The notes: a model not told the origin generated them from the letters alone. Numbered from the stretch's first letter, positions 44,655 through 56,599 are shown. The stretch: 64,000 nt of DNA from Nereocystis luetkeana (GCA_031213475.1 JARUPZ010000012.1:9692727-9756726), one strand, 5' to 3'. Numbers and translations are program-made.

Positions 44655-45005
44655 TACTTTTTTTTATTTTTTATTTATTTTACTTTCCAGGCTATAACTC
44701 GTACCAGGTAGGAGGTTTTCCCCTCAGCGATCTTCTGGACAAGCCGTGGTCACAGGTGTCGTCCCTTCTTCCCCCCGGTACGTGCCTTTATTTTTTGTCG
44801 CGTATAGGGTGCAGCATTCCCACTGCTTGTCGATTTTCATCGAATGTAGCTTACTCACTCACGCTCTCGCACTTTCCGACAATCAATTTTTAATGCAAGA
44901 AAAAGTCCCTACGAGCATGCACTCGGTGGGACTTGAACCCACGAAATTGATCTTGATAAATCTATTAGGCACGCGGACCACCTACCAAGCACTGCAGCAG
45001 GGTGG
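44655..45005 (-). mobile_element. SINE family S1, full-length subfamily copy
   Basis: On minus: head with A box (TGCTTGGTAGG, plus 44,981-44,991) and B box (GGTTCAAGTCCC, plus 44,928-44,939). The body is shared with 14,893-15,150, and the tail is A-rich (AATAAATAAAAAATAAAAAA). Near the tail it differs from the 14.9-kb copy by a block carrying TACCTGGTA (44,702 on plus), where the other copy has GCGCAAGG. Confidence 0.75.
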
Positions 45006-46935
45006 GTAGGTACTTCGTACCTGAACTCGTACGAGTACTGTACGAAAATACTTTTCCCCCCTCGACACGAATCCCACTTCGAAAGAGTACACACGTCGGA
45101 CAGATCACGATCTATATATTTATATATCTATCTATACAGTAGAATATCTAGGTCCTAACCTAGGTCCTGCCGTTATGAGGTGCTATACAGGACACGTAGA
45201 GTATAGATCAAACCCAGGGGAATATGTCCTACAGTGGATCATGCAGATACACCCGGCAACGTGAGCTACTATTTATTAATAACACGACAGGAGAAGATCA
45301 GGGATCTATCTGCCCTGAAAGATCTATGAATAGATCATCAAGAGGGAATCGATATCTATTTGAGGCATGAAAGAGCACGAAAACCCCGCAGTGTGCTCGC
45401 ATGCGGCAGTACGATAGGCGAGAGGGGGCATCGCGCGGGGGGGGGGGGGGCAGTTTTTTCCCGGTGGAAGAGCGGTTCTAGGAACCTGTGGCGGCACATG
45501 CCATTCTGGAATATCGTGGCCTTCTCCCGATGCACGTGTGTCGCCGATCGAGCGAGCTTAGTTTTATATGGGCGAAACTTGGGGTATAGGATAAAACAGC
45601 AGATCCTGCTGCTGCTGCTGCTGCTGCGAGATAGAAACTATACCTGGTACGTGCGGGATTGCAGGTTACATCTTATGGTTGTCTTTGTGCTTATGTTCAA
45701 GTGTGTCGATGGAACATTGCTCGTATGTACAACCGTAGTAGTGCTCACATCGTTCATGTACTACGAGTATAGCACTGTAGATATTTGCCGCGTGGACACT
45801 ATATCTTCCTTTGTCCTATTCGTTATAATAGAAGAAACGTCGTGTCCCGCCTGATATTTGTCTACTCTAACTTGCGCTGCTGCTGCTGTGCGGTGCATGC
45901 AGCATCATACGATACGACAACAAGGTATCCCGGAGTTCGGGCGAAGTTAGAGGGAACGCATAGCGAGGAGCGAGGAACACACCGAGGCTTCCGTTGAAAG
46001 AGGCGTTGTCTACTCTCGTCGTACAATTATCTCCCCACATGCCCGTCATATTTCCCAGCATTCAACTGAAACTGTTGTTCGCAGCTTCCTTCCGTGTCCT
46101 CGCCAGTTTTGAGCAGAACGGCGACCCCGCGATGATGGCTACTGCTGTATGCGCTTCGAAACCATAACTAACCTGCTTGGCAATGTGGAACAAAATCAAG
46201 GATGCGCTGAATGCTTTGGGTTACCGAGCACTGCGGGTGAGCTTCCTGGCTGTCACACTCTCCATCTAATCCAACTTTATCTGAACTACGCATGTCTCTG
46301 CCTCTTTTCTAGGAACCCAGGAGGTCAACGGTTGCCGGGATTTTAAAAGCGCTTGAACGGACAAAGCGCATTGCGCCCTGCTGACGACGGTCGAGGGCCG
46401 GATTTCAATCCCTCCTAGCGAACAGGCCACGGAGCGGGCGCTACGTCTAAGACGGCGTTGTTCGGGGGAGTCCGACGGCTAGTGGCGAATGAAACAAGCG
46501 TATGCACCAACAGGGTCACGGTCAAGGACAAGCTTAACCCTGATTTATTGTCCCTGGGGGCTGAACGGACTGAATCCTGCCAGCCGCAAGTGTACGAGAA
46601 GTCGAAATGACCGGTGCTCGGAGGACTGATACTCTGACGACGTCTGCAGCATTATCATCATGGAGCGTGTGACAGGTGCGTTTTATCACGGCTGGTGTGG
46701 CCACCTGGTCTGAGCGCACAGCGCATAGTACGACTACCATAGTGCTATTCTGCGCGCTTGTCGCACGTATCATCGCGTAGTAGCCAGGACACCACATACA
46801 TGCCATCCCGATATATGCACCCCAGCAGCCTACCATAGGATGACTTCATGTGGACGATGCCGTCATTTGCTTCATCATGTTTTCCCTCTGGAGTTCCGAA
46901 GCCCTAACATTACTTTATAGCCGTGGGGCGACTTG
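45006..46935. other. No supportable gene
   Basis: A (CTG)n run is at 45,607-45,627 and a poly-G tract at 45,439-45,450. ATCTAT-rich DNA lies at 45,105-45,140. The plus-strand frame 45,360-45,854 is hydrophobic and motif-free. TACCTGGTA is at 45,641. Confidence 0.45.
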
Positions 46936-47019
46936 GCCTTTTTAGAACCGCAGTCCCGTTTTGGAGACAAACCAGTCAAATTTTAAGTAGTTAATTCCCA
47001 AAACGGGAATGCGGTCCTG
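46936..47019. mobile_element. MITE family B (piggyBac-type), degenerate copy
   Basis: The left arm CCTTTTTAGAACCGCAGTCC is well kept. The right arm (CCCAAAACGGGAATGCGGTC) is eroded and the TTAA flanks are lost. Confidence 0.65.
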
Positions 47020-47744
47020 ACCAACTAGGTATTTGTCGGACTAATAGCTAGTCGTTTCCCGGAGGTATCGACGATCTGACCTACGGGGTTTCCATACTCG
47101 TATCATAGGAAGGATTGTTGAATACCAGGTACGAGATACATTTTGTCTTTTTTGGGAGGGGCTCCCTTGACCGGGGAGAGCTGATTTGACTCGCTGTGAA
47201 AGCCGACTGGCTATCAACTGGCTTCTTTGCCAGCCGCCTAGTGCACATAAGTCAGTTACTTGGCTGACGGCACCTACCGATTCGTTTTGAGTCGTGAAAT
47301 TCTGTGGCCTCACAGCTAGCTTTATCTAAAAATGTTCGTGATCGTGATGCTCTTCCACCATGAGTTGCAAGGAAGGCTGATATATCTGGTATTGTTTTCG
47401 CTCCTTGAAACCAATAAGAACGCACACCGATGCCCGCTTGTAATATTGTCGACAGTCAATCTTTTCAGATGGTATAGAATGGGGGGGTAAAAACGCCTCC
47501 ACTGAGAGGCTTCCGCCCCGTCGCCTTACTCAACCCTCAGAGTGGTGACATCCTGCGCTGTGTCACCTACTCTGTGTTTTATCTCCGACATTAAAATATA
47601 TATATCGATGGTATATTCTCGTGTTATGTGGAATGTTTCCTGATGGTCCTTTAACGAACTACGCCGCCAAGATACTGTAGTTCAAACCGTTTAGCAGTTT
47701 GTGCCTGTGGAGGGGTTGTGTGGGTGGGTGGGAAGTGTCTTAGC
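47020..47744. other. Non-coding interval
   Basis: No domain-bearing frame. TACCAGGTA is at 47,123. Confidence 0.5.
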
Positions 47745-47905
47745 CCATCCTCTTGTTTCTTTCTTCATTCGAAGAAGAAGCAAAGGCTTGCAAATGGTGA
47801 TTTCTGGAGTATGAGACTGCTCTATTCACGAGGCCTTCCCCGAAGGCTGGGGATGGGGGATTGTTAATAAAACAAAATCGACTTCCGTCTTCAAGGATCC
47901 GTTTG
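47745..47905 (+). repeat. Dispersed repeat H, copy 1
   Basis: Aligns with 50,410-50,575 in the same orientation: TTCGAAGAAGAAG, GAGGCCTTCCCCGAAGGCTGGGGAT against GAGGGCTTCCCTCAAGCCGGGGAT, and GTCTTCAAGGATCC against GTCTTCGAGGATCC. The offset is about 2.67 kb. Confidence 0.55.
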
Positions 47906-49449
47906 CAAACCAGTGAACAGCAGCACTATCTTGTCGACAATTCTTCTTCGCGTTTAGCACGGGATAAAAGAAGGAAACACCTCCTCCTGTCGGTGACATC
48001 CCCTCTTCCCTTACTTTACTGTCCTTTTCTTTCCATGCGCTGGCTCTTGATAATTACCAGCCTCTGGGCTGGCAAGGGCCGTCTTATCCCACACTTCCTT
48101 CCTCCCTGAGTGTCCGATCGACCGTATTGCCACTCCATAATCGGTGCGTTTCCTATCGCCACTCAATACTTCGTTGTTCCTTCAAGGGGGTTTCGTCTGT
48201 AGGCCTGTTCGTAGTGTGCGTCTGCGATCCCGGGGACCTCAGTGTGTCTCGCCGTTCATGCTGAAACCAGATCTGCGAGCCAGATGTACCTTCATATGCC
48301 CGTTTTTGGCCTTGTCCACAACGTTTTCTGTCATACCGTTGTCACATCTTGCGCACAGATTCCTGCGAAATTGCGTCTCCTGAACGAAATACGAGCGCAT
48401 GCAGGAATCTCGATGCTGGTTTGCTGCTACACCCTGGTTCAAGTTTAACGACCGAAATGTCTTCCGCGGCCAAGGTCGACGCCGGTTTTTCGCGTTACAC
48501 CCTGAAATGAATAATAGCCGAAACGGCTCCCTCGGTCAACGTTGACGCCGTCTTTTCGAGTCAGACCCTGAAATGATCCCACGCGCCTACATGAGCCCTT
48601 GCCAACAGTCGACGTAACTTTTTTTTTTTCACGTGATGTTTCGCTGTTTGTGTGTGTTTATGGGGAATCTGAACCTCCTTGGACCTGACATTTCCGTTGA
48701 AAGATGAACAGAAAAAGCCTCGTTCGCTCAAACTTTGGCAAGAGCATGTAGAACACGCTTGCAAAATTTCAGGATCTGTGCCTATAAACTATAAACGGCG
48801 TAGACAGTTCGTCTTTTGTGTGAAAAAAAGTGTAAGATTTGCGTTGTTGCCGTGTGACTGCAATTGCTTACAGTAGTTTCAGTTTCAGTGTAGGGCCGAT
48901 TTATGACGTAAGACATAGCTTGCTTAGTATTGGTGTTTCGCAGCCATTTCTTCGAATGTTTCTGCCAAACGTTTTGCTGACATGCCTTGAAGCACTTGGA
49001 AACACAAGGAAAACAAAAGGAAACCAAATGGTCTGTTCCTTCGGAACGCCCGACTGTTATTGGCATGTCTGAAACCCTATGGTTGGTCGGGACACATTTT
49101 CGTCGCTAGCGCCAACCCTAGGCCTTTGTCAAATAAAACCATATCATGGAGGTCACTTTGATACCAAATAGGGTACAGTTGAGTGGATATCACAGGCGGC
49201 ATTCGTGGCGGAGAAAAACTGGGCGTGGCACTTGAATCAGCTCGTACTAAGCGTTGCTTATTACGTAGAGCGGTCATCGACGGGGCTCGTTACTAACGAC
49301 AAACCTCGCTTGCTGTTGCCTCGTCTGTTCCTTTCTGCTGTGTGTGAGAGCATCTACTCCTCAGCCGTTTCCCATTCTGCGTACGTTCCTACATCTGCCG
49401 ACTGTTCTAATGCTCAGATTATACACGTCGCCTGGCGCACCTCTTCGCA
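47906..49449. other. No supportable gene
   Basis: A diverged direct repeat with a period near 67 bp lies at 48,450-48,580 (GTCGACGCCGGTTTTTCG and GTTGACGCCGTCTTTTCG, each followed by ACCCTGAAATGA). Other frames are motif-free. Confidence 0.45.
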
Positions 49450-49720
49450 CGGGGACCCATCCCACGGTATGGGTGGCATTTTTTGCCCTCTGAGGCAGCA
49501 TTTTCTGACCGGTTGAGCGGCTCAAGTGAGCAATTACTACCAGTTAGTATGATACTGTTTTTTTGTAGAATTGTTTTGTGGGCTAGAGCACAGAAATATT
49601 GGTCGGGTTGCGCCAACAACCTTCTTCGAAGAAACGTTTCGGGTGATATATTGAACACATAATGTGAGGAAATCAAGACGTAATAAGCCGGCACATCTAC
49701 AGTGGCATTGCTCTCGGGAA
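49450..49720 (+). repeat. Dispersed repeat G, copy 1 (possible RNase H-like trace)
   Basis: Aligns with 55,735-56,000 (CATCCCACGG, TTTCTGACC-GGTTGAG, CTCAAGTG, ACGTTCTCCGAAG-like block, GTTTCGGGT, CTTATGTGAGGA). The plus frame just before it reads SSHGDPSHGMGGIFCPLRQH. This is similar to the D-S-x-x-G-M-G-G start of some retroelement RNase H domains, but with too little sequence to be sure. Confidence 0.45.
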
Positions 49721-50409
49721 TCTGGGTTTAATGGTCCGTCAAGCCCACTATGGTCTTACCCTTGCCACCGGAAGTTGAGCATGAAACCGTTGCGGTTTGT
49801 TAGCCTGATAAAACCCTGTACGAGTGTTCGCGTCGACTCGTCCCTCTTCTTGGTCGCTCTGAACGCTACAGCGAGCAGCTCGATGCTCCTAGGCAGCATC
49901 AACATATGGACTTGATCTACCTTGACCGCAATGTGGGGCTCGCTTGCTCCCAACCCGCGTTTGGTGAATGTGAACCACCACCCAAGCAACCACACCCAGA
50001 TGCTATTTTCGATGAACAAGTGCCGACCAGACCCAACCCTACCCTATCCCCGACCCCAACCCTGACCTTGCACCCGACCCGCAAGGACCGACCGCGCAGC
50101 GTCCGCGCGCGGGGCTGTGTTCCGACTGTGTTGGATACACTAACTTGGAGATGGTCTGTTGGGCCAAACAGGGCCAAAATGTCCAATCAGACAATAGGAG
50201 GTGGTTCACATTCACCACCCGGGTTGTAAATAGGCGCTGGCCTGCAATGACGTGGAGTCGCGATCGGTCAACTTTCGAGGCTCACGGCACTCGAAATCCT
50301 ACTAGATCTTCGCTTGGCGAGTCAACATAAGAGGCGCGAAATTGAGACATACCCAATACCCAGGCCTGCACCACGGGTTGAGGATCGAGCGCCGAACGAC
50401 TGAACAGTC
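49721..50409. other. Non-coding interval with CCGACCC-rich tract
   Basis: 50,026-50,100 is a pyrimidine-rich run (GACCAGACCCAACCC, CCCGACCCGCAAGGACCGACC) that may be an eroded (GGGTC)n array in reverse orientation. No gene. Confidence 0.4.
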
Positions 50410-50575
50410 TCAACTCATCCTTTTAGGTCTTGCTTCGTTCGAAGAAGAAGAAAAGTCTTGCTGAGAAATATCTCTGACATCCAAGACTGATGATGTCGAG
50501 GGCTTCCCTCAAGCCGGGGATAGGGGTTGCTTTAAGCTTTTCTAGATCTACGTCTTCGAGGATCCTCGGGAGTGT
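50410..50575 (+). repeat. Dispersed repeat H, copy 2
   Basis: Second copy of the segment at 47,745-47,905, same strand. The two could be LTRs or target-linked duplicates, but no pol sequence lies between them. Confidence 0.55.
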
Positions 50576-50918
50576 TTCCCCCCGAAATTCCAGCATACAT
50601 ACACCGAGACCCCTTCTACCTTCCACAGCATTCGAAACGAACCACAAGCAAAACCACACTTCCCCCCCCAAAACAGGTAACGGGTAAGGACGACATTACT
50701 ATGTTGCACCGCGCACGGAACCCCGTCGCGCCCTCGCCCAGCTGCTAGTTGGGTGTCAATATCTCAAACCGCCTTCGGCTATTCTGTAGAAGGCCCCTGA
50801 TGCGGGGTTTCATACGCAGCCTGTACATGGTACTCTTTCACATTTGGCGAGTCCACACCCTCTCCGTATAAAACGAGGCTAAGACGCCTGACGTGGGCGA
50901 GACCCCTGCTTCAACCGT

Positions 50919-51143
50919 ATGCCCTTGCTGAAAGTCCTCTGCGGGGATGTATTGCCCGCGAAGGGTAGTAGCCACTTCCCCATCCCCGCCCCGCCCGAGC
51001 ACAGCATTGTCACGTATACCAACCACAAGGGGTTTTACTCCATCATCTTGTTGGCGACGGTGGATAACACGAGCATATTTGGATCGCCGTTGGAGCTCCT
51101 GTCCCCTCGGGAGAAGCGGGGGTTTGGCGGCGGCGCGGACTGA
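50919..51143 (+). pseudogene. PIF/Harbinger-like transposase fragment
   Basis: The frame reads PIPAPPEHSIVTYTNHKGFY then SIILLATVDNTSIF. This fits the DDE_Tnp_4 segment 'PI.APPE......N.KG.YSI..qavvD....F', which follows the first catalytic Asp. The Asp region (usually 'IDGT' before 'HIPI') reads AKGSSHFPI, so the key residue is missing. The fragment ends in unrelated Gly-rich sequence. It is a remnant of a DNA transposon; no inverted ends were found around it. Confidence 0.45.
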
Positions 51144-51984
51144 AGAAGAACGCCGGAGATGAGTAGTTCTTGCCCTAACGACAGAGGGGAATAATCTACC
51201 GTGACGAGTACGTTCTAGGGGGCTCCACGTTCGTGAGCACTTCTCGGTGGTTGCCCCCCCCCCCTACGGCGCAAGGAGAACTCTGAGACACCCGCCTTCG
51301 TGGAGGCATGCACACGTTTGGCCGCCTCACGTGGAACTTCACTCGTGATCCTGCAAAAACGCGTGTCCTTCGGGATCGACGTGGTGCCGGCTGTTGTGCA
51401 AACGTGTTTTTATCCTGATTAAACTCCATCCTTATGCACGAAGGGGTCCGTAGGGACGACACATTTGCTGACGGCCATAAGACAAGGAGAGAGCGGGCCT
51501 ATCGCTCTACACAGCCGGCAGCAGCGTCCGAAGGGCCTTGGGGGGGGAGAGGGTGCTCGCTATCACCGCGCCGATAACTCCCGGCTGGTATTGTGGGAGG
51601 AAGAGGGTTGAGCACTCCACGGCGCTCGACATTAGCGCGGCGAGGCTCTACATGCCGTCGGGACCACGATAGAGAAAAAACTTAGGAAAGCCTCTAGTGT
51701 TTCGTCACGAATATACGTTTTCTCTGCCATGCGTTAGGATAACGCCCAGCTTCGAATTCACGTGTCCGACGGGTGCCGACGACGGCGACGACGAGAAAAT
51801 TGCGCTCCAATCGGGGGTTGCCCATTGGTGAGGAAGATGTTTGTGTTGCGGATGGACTCGATGGGTTATAATTGATTACTTCGTGGAGCGGTCGCAAGCT
51901 GATAGGTGGACCGAGGTAGTGCTGAGCTCACCAACGTTGTTTTTCTGGCAGGAAGGGTGTACGGGGGCGCGTGTGTCTTTTAGG
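51144..51984. other. No supportable gene
   Basis: May contain further decayed transposon, but no motif is recognisable. The minus frame 51,196-51,462 is Arg/Pro-rich and unassigned. Confidence 0.4.
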
Positions 51985-52465
51985 GGGGGGGGGTGGGGGT
52001 GTACTCGATGTCATGCATGGACGTAGTCGTATGACTATCGACCTTCACATCTCTACAATGCCGGGACGGAGCACGTCGGGTTTTCACCGACCAGGCAGAC
52101 ACTGCGTGCACCAAGCGCGAAGCGCCGTGAGGTGTCTGGCGAGTCGCATGAAGGGCGAGCTGCATCCTACTAAGAACCGCTTGTGAGGCAGACTTGCACA
52201 TGAATGACAGATTCTATTAGTTAATTTATTTTCCGGCGTGCTCACTTTCAGAGATAGCAATGGGGGTACTACGTAACTACCTCTACCGTGCGATCATCCC
52301 CCTTGTGTGGAGTGACTGTTTTCCACCCCGCACAAATTATCTATGACTTGATCGCCAACTAACTGTGGCCGACCACCAAAAGTAAAAAGCGGTACCCAGG
52401 TTGTCTCGCTCACGTAGTGAGCGCCGTGTTTTACAGTGTCGATGCGAACCGACGCCATCCCAACC
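51985..52465 (+). mobile_element. Element E, full-length copy
   Basis: Inverted relative to the copy at 33,985-34,485. It starts after a G run with GGGGGTGTACTCGATGTCAT and ends at GACGCCATCCCAACC before a (TA)n tract. It includes TCACGTAGTGAGC near 52,411. Non-coding, about 480 bp. Conserved order with the 34-kb copy across its length supports an element rather than chance similarity. Confidence 0.75.
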
Positions 52466-52535
52466 AATATATATATATATATCTATATATCAAGATATAT
52501 ATATATAGTATATGCATATACAATATATATGGGGG
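52466..52535. repeat. (TA)n-rich tract
   Basis: Imperfect (TA)n directly after element E. On minus it lies downstream of the LINE-like ORF end. Confidence 0.7.
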
Positions 52536-52681
52536 AGTTGCAGTTTTGATGGGAGTGACAACGATAGAGAGTATTCTACAGGCGCTATTAAAAAGGAAGT
52601 GGCAGGCTGGCCTTATCGGTTTTAGGTCGAAGAGAAAAGGGGGGGTGTTATCGCAGCCCACCCGCCCCCCCCTATCCTACT

Positions 52682-53011
52682 CTATCGCGTTTCCTGTCCC
52701 TCTTGCTGATCTGGTATGTTCCCTTCACCGATAGACGTATTATCCCGACAAAGGATGGGGGGTTCTTTCTCTTTTATCCCAAGGTATAAAGCTCTTTCAG
52801 TGTGCTGTAAGATTCCTTCCCAAGTCTCCCCGTCCTCCTCTGTGGCTGTGTTGTACCCTTGTGCAATCTGCACCCATTGCGTCTTATGTATACTGCACGT
52901 GTTACGCTCGTACCTTGCGATTTCATCACGAATTTTGGTCCAGCCTCTTTGCCTTCGTCCGCCACGCTTTCGCCCGTCCGGGAGAAATAACCAGTACGGT
53001 ACGGTATCCAC
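52682..53011 (-). pseudogene. LINE reverse-transcriptase C-terminal remnant
   Basis: The frame reads TVPYWLFLPDGRKRGGRRQR, GWTKIRDEIARYERNT and THQ-like KTQWVQIAQGYN. The motif 'L.W.P.GkRkRGRp...W...i........W.eiAq.r..W' is typical of the tail of several LINE reverse transcriptases. A parallel frame (52,774-53,190) holds the preceding part, so at least one frameshift is present. No upstream RT core is visible, so this is a truncated, inactive copy, different from LINE-1 and LINE-2. Confidence 0.45.
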
Positions 53012-54112
53012 ACGGTGTTTGCGCTGTCATTGGGCGACAGCAGCAATCGTGAAGCTGGAACAGATGGACAAAGAAAGGGGGTAACGACTGAAGAGGAGCA
53101 ATGCTGGAACAACAAAGGACACCATGACAGCAGTACCGACAGCCCCCGTTGCCGCAGGTCGTCCGCGGCATGACGGGCAGTACATCGCAACTAGCGCATA
53201 TACACACACCCTTACGTACCCCCCCCCCCCCCCCCCGTCATCAACTATAATGGTTGTCAAGGGTACGCGCGCGAGGATTCTCATCCGTGTGCCGGACTCA
53301 GCATAGCAGATCACCCAAAGTTTGGGGAGTGTATGAAACGTCTATAGGTAAAATAAATGTCAGAAGTACCGGTATGCGACATAAAAAAAAAGACACCACA
53401 CTCATAAAACAGGTCAGCCTGGATCCCAAAATAATGTGAGGTGTCGTTAACCTGTGTCGTGCACCCCTGGTATGCACACCAGTTTTTTGTTTTTGTTTTT
53501 GTGGTGGCGTTTCATCAGTGTTCCGTTCGAAAATTGGTGGAGGAAGGGCCTGTTTCTTACGCAGCAGGGAACTTATTTTAGTACCAGGTACATGTGTATT
53601 GGGTATGTCAAGCTGAAATGTCATGTCTAAAAAAGAAAACCGGCGGAAACATTCCGGCTAGCGCAACCTTTTGCTCTCTGAGAGTCGGGAAGCGGGTAAA
53701 CGCGAAGCCTCGAGAACTATTTCTGAAGGAACCTCACACCAGCAACAGCGGCTGCGACAAGGTTATAATTGCGGGGTGCGGTGGTGCACTGGCGCACGTT
53801 TTACGTCAGAGCCTGCTTAGCGCACCTTGCGCTGGAGGCTGGAGGCAGTGGGCGGCTTGCCGTGCTTCTACTTTCGAGGGGCTGCAAACGTTTTTATCAC
53901 CACAGGCAAAAAATGAACTGCGCCACACTTTTTATTTTGGGGTCCTACCCGCCGCAGGCGAATTTTTGGCTCTTCGCCCGTTAAGTCGAAGGCGACGCAC
54001 ATTTTGATTATATTTACGCATATATGTCCAAGCGTTTTACTCCGCCGGCCTAGCGGGGGGGCTCCGATGGCCCTCCGGGCCCCCCTGGCGAGATGCCTCA
54101 CCGCACCTTCGG
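53012..54112. other. No supportable gene
   Basis: A poly-C run is at 53,220-53,236 and TACCAGGTA at 53,582. Open frames up to 137 codons (53,594-54,007) lack motifs. Confidence 0.45.
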
Positions 54113-54138
54113 CTCGTGGTGCGGCCCCGCACCACGAG
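54113..54138. repeat. Perfect 12-bp-arm palindrome
   Basis: CTCGTGGTGCGG and CCGCACCACGAG are separated by CC, giving a near-continuous 26-bp palindrome that could extrude as a cruciform. It stands alone; no repeat family is seen. Confidence 0.85.
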
Positions 54139-55421
54139 CTGGTTGCCTAATTACCGCAATGTCTATTGAGAACGCCCCCCCTGAATGCCCCCCCCCCCCA
54201 AAACAAAAACACCGCTGGGGAGGCCTAAACACTCTGAAAACGCCCCGTTTTTTTGTTTTGATTTTTTGCCCCCCTATCTCTAAATCCTCCCCGGGGGGTG
54301 ACACTTTTTTGCCCATTTGCTTGCCGCCCCACGGGGCGTTCACAGAAACATTCAAGGCATTCATTCCGGCAACGTTGTTGTTGTAACTGTTGTTGTCATT
54401 GTTGTTGTCGCAGGGGGTTTCATCCCTGGCGGCGATTGGCGCAAGTTTTCTCCAATCGCCCGTCTTTTGCTTCTCGAATGGTTGCTCGTAGATGTTGCTC
54501 AGCCCCGACATCGTAGATTCCTGCGCGAGAGGTCCGCGGCAATGTGCGTGCCTGTTTGTGTCTGGTGGGTGCCCCGAACAGAAAGATTGAGGCAGACACC
54601 CGGGAACTTTTCGCCCCTGTTTTTGTTTCAGGAAAAACCACTCCCCTACCTCTGAGAACAGTCCGGGGTATTATTTTCCACCAAAAAGGTTGAGGCGCCC
54701 CGGGGGTCGTCATCGAAGGATAATACGGTACATCCCTGGTTTGCACCCTCGCGTCGATACCAAACCTTCATCTGCGCAAGGGATTTTTCCAGGAGATTCT
54801 CGCGGGATCGTCAGGGTCGGGTGGGGGAGGCTCTTCCAGTTAAGGGGTGGTTGGTCATGCGTTTTTTGGACATGTGCCGCTCCTTCGTCCCGAAGGGCGA
54901 GATGATTCTTGCGACGATGTACGCCTATTCCAGCGTCTCCGTGTTGTCACGCGTGCGATGCGTCGTACGTCGAAGACTACATGCAACACGCACCCCGTCT
55001 GACCTGGGGGACGGGCAGTTCGACGTGATTTCGGGCGTCGTCGCAGGAGCGACAGGCACCCCACGACGGACTCGGAAATGCAGCCCTCCACGTACACTGT
55101 CAAACCGGCATAAAGCGGATACCAATCGACCCCAAAATGAGGAGAACTTCTTATCGTGCCCGACCAAGGGTATCCACACTGGTGCTTCGCCTGATATGCA
55201 AGAAGGGACGCAAGACCAACACGCAACGAAAAATATACTCTCCCGCCCAGAACACCACAGCGGCGGGGGGTGGTGTGTAGTATCCCACATAAGAAAAACA
55301 CCACTTATGGGTGACCTTCGGTGTGGAGAGACGTTAGCAAATACAGGAGCAGAACAAAGTTGCCGCGGCATGTACCCCCGCGATGGCTGAGGCGAACAAC
55401 CACGGCAAACAGCGACGGAAA
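54139..55421. other. No supportable gene
   Basis: Open frames (189 codons, plus, 54,821-55,390, and two minus frames) overlap and are unassigned. A GTTGTTGTT tract lies at 54,373-54,410. Confidence 0.4.
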
Positions 55422-55532
55422 CTATTACGGCGGGTCACAGTTAACAGGACCTATGGTACACATAAAAACCTATATGTTTAACCATTTTTACTAACAATAT
55501 TTGGTCCTGTTAACTATGGCCCCCCGTAATAG
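55422..55532 (+). mobile_element. MITE family A, complete copy
   Basis: 111 bp with ends CTATTACGGCGGGTCACAG and ACTATGGCCCCCCGTAATAG. The interior is nearly identical to the 36,331 copy (TAACAGGACCTATGGTACAC, AACAATATTTGGTCCTG). The left end carries two extra substitutions. Confidence 0.85.
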
Positions 55533-55734
55533 ACCCCCGACGACCCGTACGAATCGAACGTTTCCCCCGCTCTTAAGACACTACCAAGGTACCTGGTGGT
55601 GTAACAAACAAGATCCCGGGCTCTTATCCCCGTGGGCGCGCACTAAAAAAAAAGCGACTCTGAACAGCGAAAAACGAACTACCTAACCCCAACCCAAACG
55701 TGATACCTCTGCTGTCGTATATTGGCTTGTTTGG
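55533..55734. other. Non-coding interval
   Basis: Nothing recognisable. Confidence 0.5.
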
Positions 55735-56000
55735 ACTCATCCCACGGCAGGGGTATACCGTTTCTTGGCTCAGTACTTTCTGACCAGGTTGAGGTCCTCA
55801 AGTGGGCGACCAATATTTATACTGGTGATAGTATTATATGGTTAATATTGTATTTATTTTAGGAATAGCACATGGAAACCTTGACCGGATTGCCCTCGAC
55901 AAACGTTCTCCGAAGCCATGTTTCGGGTTAAATAGTTAGCCCCTTATGTGAGGAGCTCAGAAAATGAGCCACCACCCCTCTAGGTTGGCATTGTTGTTTG
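55735..56000 (+). repeat. Dispersed repeat G, copy 2
   Basis: Second copy of the segment at 49,450-49,720, same strand and strongly diverged. No reading frame is preserved between the copies. Confidence 0.5.
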
Positions 56001-56599
56001 GTATAGCGTGCCCCCCTCCCCCCGCCGCCCTGCTCCCACCTCAGTTTTCACCCGCATACTGGAGGCAGACAGTTGAGCCTCGTGCTCTGGCTCCCTCGGC
56101 GAGTTCTCACCCCGGCGCGCTTATTCTTCTGGGAGTAGGCGCGGGCGGTTCACTTCACTTCAAGCGCGAAAAATCATTTCGCGACGAGAGAGATTTGGAG
56201 CGCGCGCTGTTGTTCTGTGCGCCCGCTGCCGCATATCGCTCCTTGGTTACCGACGCAGCTAGATACACAGGCCTTAAAAACGTCCGTGTTGTTTTTTTTG
56301 TAATGGCGTGTGATCTTTTCTTCCCGTTGAGTGTGTGAGCCCTGCGGAATAGTATGTGTTACCGATAATCAGCTAGCGTCCGGCCTCTAGAGCGTTGCAC
56401 AGACAGAGTGGGCTCATTTTCGAGGCAAGGAGGTGGGGGTCCCACGTGCAGCCTCAACGTTTGCCCGCCGAAGTGCCTGATGCGCAGGGTCAGGCCCTTA
56501 TCTCTCCTGCCCGAAGATGTCGCAGTTTGGAGTGCCGTTTCGCTCGGTCCGTGTTCTTACATCGGGGTGCTTCGCGGTCATGGACGGGGCCGAGGGTAG
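56001..56599. other. No supportable gene
   Basis: A 124-codon plus frame (55,964-56,338) is motif-free. It lies between repeat G and the GGGCC array. Confidence 0.4.

Noticed and set aside
46390..46430. B-box-like GGATTTCAATCCC
   Set aside because: No A box at the right distance and no homologous body.
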